DNA of 64,000 nucleotides from Porticoccaceae bacterium. Lineage in GTDB: Bacteria; Pseudomonadota; Gammaproteobacteria; Pseudomonadales; Porticoccaceae. The DNA lies in NCBI GenBank assembly GCA_012960115.1, contig DUBX01000013.1:38260-102259 (forward strand), given 5' to 3'. Numbering within the stretch: the stretch's first letter is position 1; every line of letters starts with the position of its first letter. This document shows positions 1 to 11,159 of this stretch, in pieces. The notes beneath the pieces are model-generated. The model saw only the letters and a list, made by a program, of their open reading frames with translations. It had not been told where the DNA came from and did no database searches. A program made the translations under genes and the position numbers.

Positions 1-910
1 TGCTAACAGTCTATCCGCGGTGCAAAACGGTGCCCGTCAGGTTGAATGTACGATTAATGGTCTTGGCGAGCGAGCCGGCAATGCGTCTCTTGAAGAGATC
101 GTCATGGCCGTTCGTACTCGGCAAGATTTATTTCCGGTTGAAACTAACATTGATGTTTCTCATATCGTGCCGATTTCTCGGTTGGTGTCTAGTATTACTG
201 GGTTTCCCGTGCAACCTAACAAGGCGATCGTTGGAGCCAATGCTTTTGCTCATGAGTCGGGTATTCACCAAGATGGCATTTTAAAATTTCGAGAAACCTA
301 CGAAATTATGAGGGCAGAAGACGTTGGCTGGGCGGCCAATAAACTTTCATTGGGTAAGCTTTCAGGTCGGGCTGCATTTAGCGCACGTCTTGACGAACTG
401 GGCATTAGCTTTAGCAGTAAAGCGGACTTTAATGAGGCATTTATTAGGTTTAAAGAACTTGCGGACAAAAAACGTGAAATTTTTGACGAAGATCTTCAGG
501 CCTTAGTCTCGGATGTGCAAATGGGCACCGGAGATGATGCTTTGACGCTCGTTGACCTAGAGGTGCTTTCTAAATCCGGTCAATTGCCTCATTCAAAGAT
601 CATTATTAGGTATCAGAATAAGGAGCATTCTGCCGAATCCAGTGGGGATGGCGCTGTTGATGCCATTTTCAATGCTATTGAAAAGCTAATCCACAGTGAA
701 ACCGAACTGCAGCTATACTCAGTTAATGCGGTGACTCAAGGTACTGATTCTCAGGGTGAAGTTACCGTTCGGCTTCAAAAGAATGGGCGGATCATTAATG
801 GGCAGGGCGCCCATACTGACATATTGTTTGCTAGCGCTAAAGCGTACCTACATGCTTTGACACTCATGCGTAATCCGGGCCGTTTGCATCCTCAACTTGG
901 TGGGATTTGA
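1..910 (+). CDS. leuA: 2-isopropylmalate synthase, C-terminal part (5' end outside window)
   Basis: Protein [32 protein letters not shown]...[14 protein letters not shown] is characteristic of LeuA; frame open to the window start. Confidence 0.95.
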   Translation, partial: ANSLSAVQNGARQVECTINGLGERAGNASLEEIVMAVRTRQDLFPVETNIDVSHIVPISRLVSSITGFPVQPNKAIVGANAFAHESGIHQDGILKFRETYEIMRAEDVGWAANKLSLGKLSGRAAFSARLDELGISFSSKADFNEAFIRFKELADKKREIFDEDLQALVSDVQMGTGDDALTLVDLEVLSKSGQLPHSKIIIRYQNKEHSAESSGDGAVDAIFNAIEKLIHSETELQLYSVNAVTQGTDSQGEVTVRLQKNGRIINGQGAHTDILFASAKAYLHALTLMRNPGRLHPQLGGI

Positions 911-1677
911 TGGCACAAGGCCATAGAGATTATTATTTAAAGACCTTGGGTATTGATGAATATCTGCCCAAGGATTTGGTAGCCGACAATGAAATGCCCG
1001 TTGTGGAGGTTTTAGAAACTGCCTTTAATGAGCCCTCGAAAGATGTGAAGATAGAACCGATTTCAGCTGAACAATTATTGGGCTCCTTTGATGTTTCTAG
1101 TGATCCGTCACCTGTTCTAGAGCAAGCTAAGACGCAACCAGTGAGTGAGGTAGCTGTAGATCCTTTAGGTGGAAAGCCTGACCCAACAGTTCGCATAGAG
1201 CTTCAATTGGCTCTTTGGCAACCCACCGATGAACTAGTGGTTTGCAGCCTTATTGATCAAAGCCTTCCTGATCCAGACCAAATTCAGCTACTGTCGAATA
1301 TCCTTGTTGCAATGGGTCAGGGTCAAATTAATCTACCCCAGATGGAGCTGGCCCAGTGGCCGCCCTATCCTAATGCCGCGGGTGGCGAACCCGAGGCTCG
1401 GGAGTTTTTAACAACGGTTATACAGGCTAGGCTAGAGGCAAAGAATAGTAAGATGATGCTAGTTCTTGGGATGGAAACAGCACGCTGGATTTTAACCGAA
1501 GAACAAACAGCTAACATTTCCAACGGCCAAACTAATGTCTTTAATGAGATCGTCGGGTTGGTCATCCCTTCTCTTGAAGAGATGATTGAAGATCCTCAAA
1601 GTAAGCGTAAAGCTTGGAACACAATTAGGTTCCTGTCCCCTCATAAAAAGCCCCATCTTGGGGATGCCAACGATTGA
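910..1677 (+). CDS. hypothetical protein, possibly DNA polymerase III psi subunit (HolD)-like
   Basis: Start overlaps leuA stop (TGATG); N-term YLKTLGIDEYLPKD and VVCSLID..LLSNILVAMGQ segment resemble HolD layout; directly upstream of rimI. Confidence 0.45.
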   Translation: MAQGHRDYYLKTLGIDEYLPKDLVADNEMPVVEVLETAFNEPSKDVKIEPISAEQLLGSFDVSSDPSPVLEQAKTQPVSEVAVDPLGGKPDPTVRIELQLALWQPTDELVVCSLIDQSLPDPDQIQLLSNILVAMGQGQINLPQMELAQWPPYPNAAGGEPEAREFLTTVIQARLEAKNSKMMLVLGMETARWILTEEQTANISNGQTNVFNEIVGLVIPSLEEMIEDPQSKRKAWNTIRFLSPHKKPHLGDAND

Positions 1678-2123
1678 ATAGTCTATCTAGATCGTTTTGT
1701 ATCCGTCCAATGGGTCAAACGGACATGGAGGCGGTCGTTGCTATTGAGGCATTAAACTCCAAGTCGCCCTGGAGCGAAAATCAATTCGAACAATGTATTC
1801 AGTGGACTCAGGTAATGGTTCTGGAAAATACAGTTGTTGGCTTCGCTGTCGTCGTAGAGGTGGTTGATCAAGCAGAATTACAAAATATTTCTCTTCATCC
1901 AGACCATGTTGGAGTAGGTCTAGGATCGGAGTTGCTAGATACCGTTATCGAACGGTTACCTGCGCAAATTAACCAAGTATATTTGGAAGTCCGAGTGTCT
2001 AATTTTTCTGCTATTCGTCTTTATAGCAAGGCTGGTTTCGCAGAAATAGGTCAGCGGAGAGGTTATTATGCCACTGAATATGGACGTGAGGATGCCTTAT
2101 TGATGAACCGCTCTTTGTGCTGA
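1674..2123 (+). CDS. rimI: ribosomal-protein-alanine N-acetyltransferase (GNAT)
   Basis: GNAT motif and LEVRVSNFSAIRLYSKAGFAEIGQRRGYY signature; stop/start overlap with upstream gene. Confidence 0.9.
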   Translation: MNSLSRSFCIRPMGQTDMEAVVAIEALNSKSPWSENQFEQCIQWTQVMVLENTVVGFAVVVEVVDQAELQNISLHPDHVGVGLGSELLDTVIERLPAQINQVYLEVRVSNFSAIRLYSKAGFAEIGQRRGYYATEYGREDALLMNRSLC

Positions 2124-2217
2124 TAGGGTAGAGAGTGTTTATAATTTAGTTGAAAACAGGATATTATAAACAGAAGCGTAGAAAGTTGATTATATAGACC
2201 GTAAACAAGGAGTTTAG

Positions 2218-2670
2218 ATGGATATTCAAATGTTGTATTGGCACTGGCTTGTTCTGGGGCTTTTGTTGGTGGTTGGCGAAATATTTATACCAAGCTTTAC
2301 CATCCTCTGGTTTGGACTTGGGGCCCTAGTGGTGGGTTTGGTCGAGCTGTTAATACCGATGTCATTGAGCGTCCAAGTATTACTCTGGACTATGTCTTCG
2401 GTGGCCTTTACCTTAGTTTGGTTCAAAATTATTAAGGTCAAGATGGCTCAGGGTAATCGTGGTGAGGACGCAAGAAATGATGCTATTGGAGCATCTGGCT
2501 TGGTCACTAAACTGCCCACTCAAAGCACCCAAGGGAGGATGCGTTTTAGCACGCCGGTGATGGACTCTGATGAATGGGAGTTTAGCTGCGACAGTAGTGT
2601 GGAGCTGGGTGATAGACTTCACATAAAAGAAGTTTCTGGTGAACTTTTGGTCGTTTCAAAATTGAATTAG
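2218..2670 (+). CDS. NfeD-like membrane protein
   Basis: Two N-terminal TM segments plus OB-like C-term; located directly upstream of an SPFH gene as is typical. Confidence 0.8.
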   Translation: MDIQMLYWHWLVLGLLLVVGEIFIPSFTILWFGLGALVVGLVELLIPMSLSVQVLLWTMSSVAFTLVWFKIIKVKMAQGNRGEDARNDAIGASGLVTKLPTQSTQGRMRFSTPVMDSDEWEFSCDSSVELGDRLHIKEVSGELLVVSKLN

Positions 2671-2698
2671 AGCGTTAGTAAATTAAGGAGATATCATA

Positions 2699-3550
2699 AT
2701 GGAAGACATGATCGTTGTAGTTGCAGTTTTTTTATTAGTAGTCGTTACCCTTTTTAAAGGTGTTCGCTTGGTGCCCCAAGGGTCGAAGTGGGTTGTACAG
2801 CGATTGGGTAAATTTCAGAAATCATTAAGTCCGGGGCTTAATTTGATCATACCCTATATTGATGTCGTGGCGTTCAAAGCGACGACTAAAGACATTGTTT
2901 TAGAAATCCCATCTCAGGAAGTTATTACCCGGGATAACGTTGTTATTATCGCCAACGCGGTTGCCTATATTAATATCCTCTCCCCAGAAAAAGCCGTCTA
3001 TGGTGTTGAAGACTACGAGTTGGCTATTCGCACTCTGGTGCAGACTTCGCTGCGTTCAATTGTCGGAGAAATGTCGCTTGATGATGCGCTATCTTCCAGG
3101 GATCAAATAAAAGCAAAACTAAAGCTATCTATTTCAGGCGACATTGCTGATTGGGGTATTACCTTAAAAACGGTTGAAATTCAGGATATCCAGCCGTCAG
3201 GCACAATGCAGTCAGCGATGGAAGAGCAGGCTGCAGCTGAACGTCAGAGGCGCGCTACAGTAACGCGTGCTGATGGTGAAAAGACTGCGGCCATTCTTGA
3301 GGCTGATGGCAGGCTTGAAGCTTCACGCAGAGATGCAGAGGCCAAGGTGGTGTTAGCTGAGGCCACTAAAACCGCGCTTGAAAGAGTCAACGAAGCTATT
3401 CAAGATAAGGAGCTTCCAGCAATGTACCTCTTAGGGGAAAAGTACATCGAAGCGATACACAGCATGTCGAAGTCTGACAATTCTAAATTAGTGTTGCTGC
3501 CAGCTGATATACCGGCAGCGGTTCGTGGGATATTGAGTAACGCTAAATAA
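2699..3550 (+). CDS. SPFH/band 7 (stomatin-like) membrane protein
   Basis: VPQGSKWVVQRLGKFQKSLSPGLNLIIPYID...MEEQAAAERQRRA. Confidence 0.9.
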   Translation: MEDMIVVVAVFLLVVVTLFKGVRLVPQGSKWVVQRLGKFQKSLSPGLNLIIPYIDVVAFKATTKDIVLEIPSQEVITRDNVVIIANAVAYINILSPEKAVYGVEDYELAIRTLVQTSLRSIVGEMSLDDALSSRDQIKAKLKLSISGDIADWGITLKTVEIQDIQPSGTMQSAMEEQAAAERQRRATVTRADGEKTAAILEADGRLEASRRDAEAKVVLAEATKTALERVNEAIQDKELPAMYLLGEKYIEAIHSMSKSDNSKLVLLPADIPAAVRGILSNAK

Positions 3551-3590
3551 TCGGTTCACTAAGGCCTCAGTATTATGTAGCTATAAATAG

Positions 3591-3618
3591 CGTCAACCAT
3601 TTCGATCGGTTGACGTTT
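3591..3618 (+). terminator. putative Rho-independent terminator
   Basis: CGTCAACC ATTTCGATC GGTTGACG TTT stem-loop downstream of the SPFH gene. Confidence 0.5.
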
Positions 3619-3648
3619 CAGGAAGGTATCTACTTAGGGAGAATGTGC

Positions 3649-4032
3649 ATGCGAAATCTAACGTTGTATTCTAGCTTTTTGTGGTGTGGTCTTTTGGCCG
3701 GTTGCGCAACGGGTCTTATGGATAAAACAGCGGACCAGGTTATTGTTGACACTCAGGGTCTTGATCTTAATGAGTATGAAAGGGATCTATCCGAATGTGA
3801 TGCCTTTGCTCAGCAGATTGATATCAGCAAACGTACTGTAGATCGTGTTATAGGTGGTGTCGTCGTGGGTAGTGTCGTCGGTGCGATTCTTGGTAACAGT
3901 GACTCTGCGCAAAAAATAGGCGGAACTGCAGGTGTGATTGGTGGTGTAAAGGGCAACGTTCAAGCTCGAAAGGAGCAACAAAAAGTGATTAAGCGCTGCC
4001 TCCAGGGTCGCGGGTATAAAGTACTTAATTAG
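3649..4032 (+). CDS. glycine-zipper lipoprotein
   Basis: Signal peptide with LLAGC lipobox; GGVVVGSVVGAILG glycine zipper. Start moved to the in-frame ATG at 3649. Confidence 0.7.
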   Translation: MRNLTLYSSFLWCGLLAGCATGLMDKTADQVIVDTQGLDLNEYERDLSECDAFAQQIDISKRTVDRVIGGVVVGSVVGAILGNSDSAQKIGGTAGVIGGVKGNVQARKEQQKVIKRCLQGRGYKVLN

Positions 4033-4147
4033 TCATAGTTACTATTATCTCTGAAATAATAATGTAGAGTCTTTCTCCTTGGGATGTAAATCCAAAACGG
4101 TTACTATGAGCGCCTCGAACAAAGCCTCAAAATAATGGAGTAACGCC

Positions 4148-4513
4148 ATGGAACCTTTGTCTAGTAATCTGCAGGAGAATTTGGATCGATTAATCGTAGA
4201 ATGCCTCGAGCAAGGTTGTATCTGGGGACTGCAAGATGGCACTGAAAATTGGGCGTTGGTAGGTTCAACAGATCATGATGATATTGATGTTATTCCCTTT
4301 TGGTCCTCAAAACCGCTAGCTGAACCCTTATGCAGCGGAGATTGGGGCGTATACAAACCAGTAGCGATCGATATCGAAGAGTTTCTCGACGATTGGTTGC
4401 CTGGCATGCATGGTGACGTGCTGCTTGTTGGTGTGAATTGGGATATAGACTTGAAGGGTATGGAGATAGAACCTCTAGATTTGTTAGAAGAATTTGAAGC
4501 TGAGTTTGATTAA
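4148..4513 (+). CDS. DUF2750-family protein
   Basis: EQGCIWGLQDGTENWALVGSTDHDDIDVIPFWS pattern. Confidence 0.7.
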   Translation: MEPLSSNLQENLDRLIVECLEQGCIWGLQDGTENWALVGSTDHDDIDVIPFWSSKPLAEPLCSGDWGVYKPVAIDIEEFLDDWLPGMHGDVLLVGVNWDIDLKGMEIEPLDLLEEFEAEFD

Positions 4514-4516
4514 TCC

Positions 4517-5221
4517 GTGTTTATTGATGACTTCTACCATAAGCGTGACAGCGGGATTACGATTAGCGGCCAGCAAGCTAGCGATTTTGCTAAAATTGTA
4601 TGTAATGATTTTAATCCCATACACGATGCTGGCAGTAAGCGCTTTTGTGTGCCTGGAGATCTTTTATTTGCCCTAGCGATAAATCATTATGGTTTGCGGG
4701 AGAAGATGGATTTTCGTTTCTCTGGATTATTGGCTGCTGATACACCGCTGATATTCCCACCCGATTCAATCGCTAATTATCAGATTTTAGACGTGCGGGG
4801 AAAGTCTTATTTAGAGGGTGTTCATTCGGGCAATAGCGTTCAACAGACGACGTCTGTTGATGCTTTAGTTAAAGCCTATGTTCGATTCTCTGGGCATAAT
4901 TTCCCTCATATTCTAGTGCCGTTGATGGCTGATAATAACGTCATGATTAATCCACAACGGCCATTGATTATCTATCAGTCAATGTCGCTTGAGTTGGACT
5001 ATTTAAAATTTAAAAACCCGAGATTACAAATTGCTAAAACCAGTCTAACCGTTGACGGAAAACGAGGCGATGGAGAATTATATTTTACGTTCCACGACGA
5101 CGACAAGATAATTGGGCGCGGCGTTAAAAAACTTATCCTTAGTGGCTTACGCCCCTATCAGCAGGAGGCGGTGGATGGCATGGTTGCTGAATATCAGAAC
5201 AGGCTGTTAAGTCATACATAG
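4517..5221 (+). CDS. DUF3581-family protein
   Basis: [48 protein letters not shown]3581 hallmark; first codon GTG/TTG-type. Confidence 0.75.
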   Translation: MFIDDFYHKRDSGITISGQQASDFAKIVCNDFNPIHDAGSKRFCVPGDLLFALAINHYGLREKMDFRFSGLLAADTPLIFPPDSIANYQILDVRGKSYLEGVHSGNSVQQTTSVDALVKAYVRFSGHNFPHILVPLMADNNVMINPQRPLIIYQSMSLELDYLKFKNPRLQIAKTSLTVDGKRGDGELYFTFHDDDKIIGRGVKKLILSGLRPYQQEAVDGMVAEYQNRLLSHT

Positions 5222-8046
5222 GTTTGACGAGCCAGTATTTTACTCAAAAAGTGTCCTGTATAGGAGTCTTTAACCTTAGAAACCTGCTCGGGGGTGCCCT
5301 CAGCGACAATCTGCCCACCACCATAACCGCCCTCTGGACCAAGGTCGATAACCCAATCGGCTGTCTTGACAACATCTAAGTTGTGTTCGATAACTACCAC
5401 GGTATTGCCGTGATCGCGCAGTCTATGAAGTACCGCCAGCAACTGCTCTATATCATGAAAATGTAAACCGGTTGTTGGCTCATCTAAGATATAGAGAGTT
5501 TTCCCCGTGTCTCGCTTGGACAGTTCTTTAGAGAGTTTAACCCTTTGTGCTTCACCACCAGACAAGGTGGTTGCAGATTGTCCTAGGCTGATATACGACA
5601 GTCCAACATCAACGAGCGTTTGTAATTTTCTCGCGATCGCTGGAATAGCATCGAAGAAATCTCGTGCATCTTCAATAGTCATTTCTAACACTTGATGGAT
5701 ATTTTTACCCTTAAAGTGAACATCTAAGGTCTCTCGGTTGTAGCGTTTACCGTTACAAACATCGCAGGGCACGTAAATATCGGGTAGAAAGTGCATTTCC
5801 ACCTTTGTGACTCCATCGCCTTGGCAAGCTTCGCAGCGACCACCCTTGACATTAAAACTGAATCTACCCGGGTTATAACCTCTTGAGCGAGCTTCCTGAG
5901 TGCTTGCAAACAATTCTCTTACGGGCGTAAATATTCCAGTGTAGGTGGCAGGGTTCGAGCGAGGCGTACGACCAATTGGACTTTGGTTGATATCAATGCA
6001 TTTGTCTAACAGGTTGAGGCCTGTTATTTTTGAATGAGGGGCTGGTTTGAGCGTGGTTGCCTTGTTTAGTGCGACAGCGGCAGCTGGATAAAGCGTTTCA
6101 TTAACGAGAGTTGATTTGCCAGAACCAGAGACTCCGGTAATACAGGTAAATACGCCAATGGGAATATTTAAATCCACAGACTGCAGGTTGTTTCCAGTGG
6201 CACCTTTTACGGACAGAAGCTTCCCATTGCCTTTATGGCGCGTTTTGGGTATCAGTATATTTCGCTTGCCTGACAGAAATTGACCGGTGATAGACTTAGC
6301 GCTACTGCATATCTGCTCAACTGAACCTTGTGCGACGATCTCACCACCATGAATCCCAGCACCTGGGCCTATATCGACAACGTAATCAGCAGCAGCAATG
6401 GCTTCTTCATCATGCTCGACCACAATAACGGTGTTACCAATATCACGAAGGCGAACTAACGTTTTCAAGAGGCGTTCGTTATCTCGCTGGTGCAAGCCTA
6501 TAGAGGGTTCATCGAGAATGTACATGACGCCTACTAATCCTGCCCCGATCTGGCTGGCCAGACGAATTCGTTGCGCTTCTCCACCGGATAGAGTATCTGC
6601 ACTCCGGTTAAGGGATAAATAGTTAAGGCCCACATCCACGAGAAAAGTGAATCGTTGGCGAATTTCTTTGACAATCTTGTCAGCAATCTTCCCCTGTCGT
6701 CCTGGCAGTTCAAGTTGATCGAAATAATCAGAACAGTCTCCAACAGGCATACAAACGATGTCTTCAATGCGCTTGTCATCAATGAAAACATTGCGTGCTG
6801 ACTTTCTTAGTCTGGTTCCTGCGCATTCGGGGCAGCTTGAGGTAGCCATAAATTTGGTTAACCCTTCGCGCACTGATTGAGACTCTGTCTCTCTGTAGCG
6901 CCGCTCCATATTATGAATAATACCTTCAAACTTATGTTGCCGACGAAAAACGGTGCCTCTGTCGTTAACGTAATTAAAAGTGATCTCTTCATCGTCACTG
7001 CCGAACAGAATTTTCTGTTGGTGGATGGCGGCAAGTTTTTCCCATGGCTCATCAATATCAAATTGATAATGCTCAGCAAGAGAGGTGAGCATGTTGTAAT
7101 AAAATAGCGTTCTTTTGTCCCAGCCTCGAATAGCGCCTTCGGCAATGGAGACCTCTGGGTGCTGGATGACGCGATCAATATCGAAAAACTGATGTAAGCC
7201 TAAACCATCACACGTTGGGCATGCACCCGCTGGATTGTTGAAGGAGAAGAGCCGTGGCTCGAGCTCATTTAAGCTGTAATTACACACGGGGCAGGCAAAC
7301 TTTGCAGAAAACATTTGATCGGGCTCGTCACCCTCCATATAACTAATCATAACCAAGCCTTCTGCGAGATTTAAGGCCGTTTCAAATGACTCAGCCAATC
7401 GCAAGCCAATATCATCTCTCACTTTAAAGCGATCTACAACAACATCAACGCTATGTTTTTGCTTTTTGTTGAGGGCGGGGGCCTCATCTAAATCACAGAC
7501 CAGACCATCGATTCGTGCGCGAATAAAACCTTGACGCCTTAGTGTCTCAAATAGATGTAAATGCTCTCCTTTCCTGTCCTTAACAACGGGGGCCAAGAGC
7601 ATAAGTTTTGTCCCCTCAGGCAGCTCCATCACCTGATCAACCATCTGGCTGACTGTTTGAGCTTTGAGCGCGTTGTTGTGGTCAGGACACCGAGGCTCTC
7701 CTGCACGGGCGAAAAGTAGACGTAAATAATCGTAGATTTCGGTAATTGTGCCAACAGTAGAGCGAGGATTATGAGAGGTTGATTTTTGTTCAATGGATAT
7801 AGCTGGTGACAGACCCTCGATATGATCTACGTCGGGTTTTTCCATCATGGACAAAAACTGCCGTGCATAGGTTGATAGCGATTCAACATAGCGCCGCTGG
7901 CCCTCAGCGTAGAGAGTATCAAAAGCCAGAGAAGATTTACCAGAACCTGACAGCCCCGTGATAACAATAAATTTATCTCGGGGAAGATCTAGATCAATAT
8001 TTTTAAGATTATGAGTGCGCGCACCGCGAACCTGAATGGTTTTCAT
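5212..8046 (-). CDS. uvrA: UvrABC system protein A
   Basis: Two ABC ATPase modules, CPVCN/CxxCxG zinc motifs, 944 aa. Confidence 0.98.
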   Translation of the reverse strand: MKTIQVRGARTHNLKNIDLDLPRDKFIVITGLSGSGKSSLAFDTLYAEGQRRYVESLSTYARQFLSMMEKPDVDHIEGLSPAISIEQKSTSHNPRSTVGTITEIYDYLRLLFARAGEPRCPDHNNALKAQTVSQMVDQVMELPEGTKLMLLAPVVKDRKGEHLHLFETLRRQGFIRARIDGLVCDLDEAPALNKKQKHSVDVVVDRFKVRDDIGLRLAESFETALNLAEGLVMISYMEGDEPDQMFSAKFACPVCNYSLNELEPRLFSFNNPAGACPTCDGLGLHQFFDIDRVIQHPEVSIAEGAIRGWDKRTLFYYNMLTSLAEHYQFDIDEPWEKLAAIHQQKILFGSDDEEITFNYVNDRGTVFRRQHKFEGIIHNMERRYRETESQSVREGLTKFMATSSCPECAGTRLRKSARNVFIDDKRIEDIVCMPVGDCSDYFDQLELPGRQGKIADKIVKEIRQRFTFLVDVGLNYLSLNRSADTLSGGEAQRIRLASQIGAGLVGVMYILDEPSIGLHQRDNERLLKTLVRLRDIGNTVIVVEHDEEAIAAADYVVDIGPGAGIHGGEIVAQGSVEQICSSAKSITGQFLSGKRNILIPKTRHKGNGKLLSVKGATGNNLQSVDLNIPIGVFTCITGVSGSGKSTLVNETLYPAAAVALNKATTLKPAPHSKITGLNLLDKCIDINQSPIGRTPRSNPATYTGIFTPVRELFASTQEARSRGYNPGRFSFNVKGGRCEACQGDGVTKVEMHFLPDIYVPCDVCNGKRYNRETLDVHFKGKNIHQVLEMTIEDARDFFDAIPAIARKLQTLVDVGLSYISLGQSATTLSGGEAQRVKLSKELSKRDTGKTLYILDEPTTGLHFHDIEQLLAVLHRLRDHGNTVVVIEHNLDVVKTADWVIDLGPEGGYGGGQIVAEGTPEQVSKVKDSYTGHFLSKILARQTYV

Positions 8047-8285
8047 TAAAATGTCTTTTTGTCAGATTAAACCGTCAATTATAGTGGCCGGAAGGCCTGC
8101 TGGGCAAAGAGTAATTACTCTTAATTGATAGTGTACGGCAAGACCCCTTAGCTAGACCTTAGTTTTCAATGGAAATGCTGTAGATCGAGTGTTTTTTTTT
8201 ACAATATTAATGATAAACATTTTCCCTTGTCGACTGCACTGGTAGTATAGCGGCTTTAGAATTTTAATCAGACATCGACGCCACC

Positions 8286-9644
8286 TTGACAAACTACCCA
8301 GTTTTTTCGCCAATCGAAAGACGCGCAACCTTCTCTATAGCTAGCCTCTATGCTTTTAGAATGCTCGGGCTATTTATGGTACTACCCGTTCTTGCAATTT
8401 CAGTGGGAGGGTACTCAGACTACAGTCCGTTATTGTTGGGGTTGACTCTAGGTGCTTATGGGTTAGTCCAAGCGATTCTACAAATTCCCTTCGGGCTGTT
8501 ATCGGATCGAATTGGGCGGCGGCCGGTGATTATTGGCGGTCTTTTGTTGTTTATTCTGGGCAGTATTGTTTGTGCTCTTGCTGAGACGATGCAAGGTTTA
8601 GTCCTCGGGCGCGCTTTGCAAGGCTCAGGAGCAATAGCCAGCACTCTAATGGCCATGGTTACAGACCTTACGTCAGAGGAAAATCGGAGTAAAGCGATGG
8701 CGATGATTGGCGGGAGTATCGGCTTTTCATTTATCTTAGCCATGGTTCTTGGCCCGCTCATAAGCTTGAACTATGGCCTTTCAGGGGTTTTCTGGACCAC
8801 CGCTATTCTGGGTGTATTAGGTATACTGATTGTGTGGTTATTAGTGCCGAATAGGGTTCAAGTGCAACATAATCGAGAGACCTTAACTGATGTTAAGCAG
8901 ATCGTTAGGTTGCTCAAGCAAACCAAGTTGTTGCGTCTGAATTATGGCATTTTTGCGCTGCATCTAGCCTTGATTGCCGCCTTTGTCGCTATACCAACGA
9001 TATTGTCCGAAGAACTGGGGGTTGAAGGTCAAAACCTTTGGTGGGTTTATCTGTTATTGCTAGGCGGTGGATTTGTCATAATGTTACCGGGCATGATATT
9101 AGCTGAAAAATATAACCGACATAAATTGATTTTTTTGGCGTCGGTTGGAGTCATGACGGGAGTGACATTGATGCTAAGTTTTTATCGTGGATCAGTGGTG
9201 ACTCCTCTGCTTTTGTTGATATTTTTTACTGCATTTAATTTACTCGAGGCGTCATTGCCGTCGTGGATGAGTAAATCTTGCCCTGTCGGAAATAGGGGTA
9301 CAGCAATGGGCATTTATTCTACGAGCCAGTTCTTGGGCGCTTTTTTTGGAGGTCTGCTGGGTGGTTGGAGCTTGCAGACATTGGGCATGAACGGGCTTTT
9401 TGTTGTTATTAGCCTTGTCTTAGCGATTTGGTGGTGCGTATGTTTAGGGATGGAATCTCCAAGGCCCCTAAAAACGTTAGTATTAGTTGTTGGTGGATCA
9501 GGGCATGCCGATTTTACAAAAATAGTTTCAAATATAGCGGGTGTTAAAGATATACTCTTACTAGAAGGCGAGCGATTAGCCTATGTCCAAGTTGACCAGC
9601 GACAGGTGGATATGTCGAGCTTGCAACCGTACTTAAATCGTTAA
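8286..9644 (+). CDS. MFS transporter, YajR-like with C-terminal YAM-like domain
   Basis: 12-TM MFS (PFGLLSDRIGRRPVI) plus about 60-aa C-terminal soluble domain; TTG start. Confidence 0.85.
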   Translation: MTNYPVFSPIERRATFSIASLYAFRMLGLFMVLPVLAISVGGYSDYSPLLLGLTLGAYGLVQAILQIPFGLLSDRIGRRPVIIGGLLLFILGSIVCALAETMQGLVLGRALQGSGAIASTLMAMVTDLTSEENRSKAMAMIGGSIGFSFILAMVLGPLISLNYGLSGVFWTTAILGVLGILIVWLLVPNRVQVQHNRETLTDVKQIVRLLKQTKLLRLNYGIFALHLALIAAFVAIPTILSEELGVEGQNLWWVYLLLLGGGFVIMLPGMILAEKYNRHKLIFLASVGVMTGVTLMLSFYRGSVVTPLLLLIFFTAFNLLEASLPSWMSKSCPVGNRGTAMGIYSTSQFLGAFFGGLLGGWSLQTLGMNGLFVVISLVLAIWWCVCLGMESPRPLKTLVLVVGGSGHADFTKIVSNIAGVKDILLLEGERLAYVQVDQRQVDMSSLQPYLNR

Positions 9645-9661
9645 TAAATTAGGGGAAGAAA

Positions 9662-10129
9662 ATGGCACGCGGAGTTAATAAAGTTATCATAGTGGGTAAC
9701 TGTGGTCAGGATCCAGAAACGCGGTTTATGCCGTCGGGTGGTGCTGTAACTAATCTTAGTATTGCTACATCAGAGTCTTGGAAAGATAAAACCAGCGGAG
9801 AGCCTCAAGAGCGAACCGAATGGCATCGAGTGGTATTCTTTAATCGTCTGGCCGAGATAGCTGGCGAATATGTAAAGAAAGGTTCTAAGCTTTATGTGGA
9901 AGGTTCATTGCGAACACGTAAATGGCAAGGCCAAGATGGGCAAGACCGTTACACGACTGAAATTGTAGCGAGTGAAATGCAAATGCTTGATAGTCGAGGT
10001 GGTCCAGGCGGTTCAGGTGGATACGATTCACCACAAGGATCCACTGGGCAGGGTTCAGCTCCAAAGAGTTCCAACCAGCAGGCCCCTCAGCAGCAATCAG
10101 GGCCTTTCGATGATGATATTCCATTCTAG
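9662..10129 (+). CDS. ssb: single-stranded DNA-binding protein
   Basis: [21 protein letters not shown]...; acidic tip FDDDIPF. Confidence 0.97.
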   Translation: MARGVNKVIIVGNCGQDPETRFMPSGGAVTNLSIATSESWKDKTSGEPQERTEWHRVVFFNRLAEIAGEYVKKGSKLYVEGSLRTRKWQGQDGQDRYTTEIVASEMQMLDSRGGPGGSGGYDSPQGSTGQGSAPKSSNQQAPQQQSGPFDDDIPF

Positions 10130-10228
10130 AATGGCTTGAGTAGCTATATAACTTAGTTCAAATTTTAGTAAAGGGCCGTACCTAGGGTGTGGCCATAATA
10201 TTTTAAACACTAATTAATAGAGGTTGTT

Positions 10229-10705
10229 ATGACAATTAAAGTGGGTGACAGAGTCCCAGCCGGGATGTTTACAATCATGGGCGCTGAAGGCCCTGCTGGA
10301 TTAAGTACGGCAGATATTTTCGATGGTAAAAAGGTTGTTCTTTTCGCTGTTCCAGGTGCATTTACGCCAACTTGTTCGGTGGCTCATTTGCCGGGTTTTG
10401 TTGTTCATGTCGATGAGATAAAGGCAAAAGGCGTTGATACAGTAGCCTGTATGTCGGTTAATGATGTTTTTGTTATGCATGCTTGGGGTCAGTCGGCCAA
10501 TGCGGAGCACCTGATGATGCTTGCCGATGGTAATGGCGATTTTACTGGGGCTCTAGGTCTTGAGTTGGATGGCACGGGTTTTGGGATGGGTAAGCGCAGT
10601 CAGCGTTTCGCTATGATTGTAGATGATGGTGTGGTGAGTCTGTTAAATGTGGACGCAGGGGCTCTTGAAGGGTCTAGTGCCGAGGCGATCTTGGCTGCAC
10701 TATAG
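10229..10705 (+). CDS. peroxiredoxin (Prx5/AhpE-like)
   Basis: VPGAFTPTCSVAHLPGF active site. Confidence 0.92.
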   Translation: MTIKVGDRVPAGMFTIMGAEGPAGLSTADIFDGKKVVLFAVPGAFTPTCSVAHLPGFVVHVDEIKAKGVDTVACMSVNDVFVMHAWGQSANAEHLMMLADGNGDFTGALGLELDGTGFGMGKRSQRFAMIVDDGVVSLLNVDAGALEGSSAEAILAAL

Positions 10706-10714
10706 TGTAGTGAT

Positions 10715-10750
10715 ATTAAAAGATTTTCGCGCTTTCGAAAATCTTTTAAT
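10715..10750. terminator. bidirectional terminator between convergent genes
   Basis: Perfect 15-bp inverted repeat ATTAAAAGATTTTCG-CGCTTT-CGAAAATCTTTTAAT with A/T-rich outer stem. Confidence 0.75.
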
Positions 10751-10766
10751 TGGTTAGCAGTAAGCG

Positions 10767-11087
10767 CTAATAGAGGGTGTAGAAAACTGTGATTTCTTCA
10801 CCCTTTTTTATCGGCTGCTTAATAGTCAATCCCCTTATGTTTTCTGCTATTAAGTTTATTTTAGCGTTGGCATTTTCTGAGTGATTAATAAATCCGCCTA
10901 AGGGCGTTCTCAACCAATCATCTTTCCCATCAAATCGAAAGTGAGTCTGTCCGGCGTAGGTTCCGGCGGCGATATTGTCAATCGCAAAAAGGCCCAAGCG
11001 GTGAATACCACTATCTTTGATCGTAAGATAGGGCGGCAGGGGACGATAGCTAGTACTATCGAAATACTTTGATGTGGTTATTGCCAT
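10767..11087 (-). CDS. small SET-domain protein
   Basis: GLFAIDNIAAGTYAG...GGFINHSENANAKI...IKKGEEITVFYTLY matches SET core. Confidence 0.75.
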   Translation of the reverse strand: MAITTSKYFDSTSYRPLPPYLTIKDSGIHRLGLFAIDNIAAGTYAGQTHFRFDGKDDWLRTPLGGFINHSENANAKINLIAENIRGLTIKQPIKKGEEITVFYTLY

Positions 11088-11159
11088 CTACTATTAATTT
11101 TTAATTCGATGGGATTATAACTAAAAGTCTGCACTAGATTTACATAGGTTTTGTATAAC

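Noticed and set aside
6858-7178. Many 60-100 aa ORFs antisense or out of frame within uvrA, clpB, coxA, hsa and ACAD genes
   Set aside because: They overlap strongly conserved coding frames, lack RBS and recognisable domains; treated as shadow ORFs.
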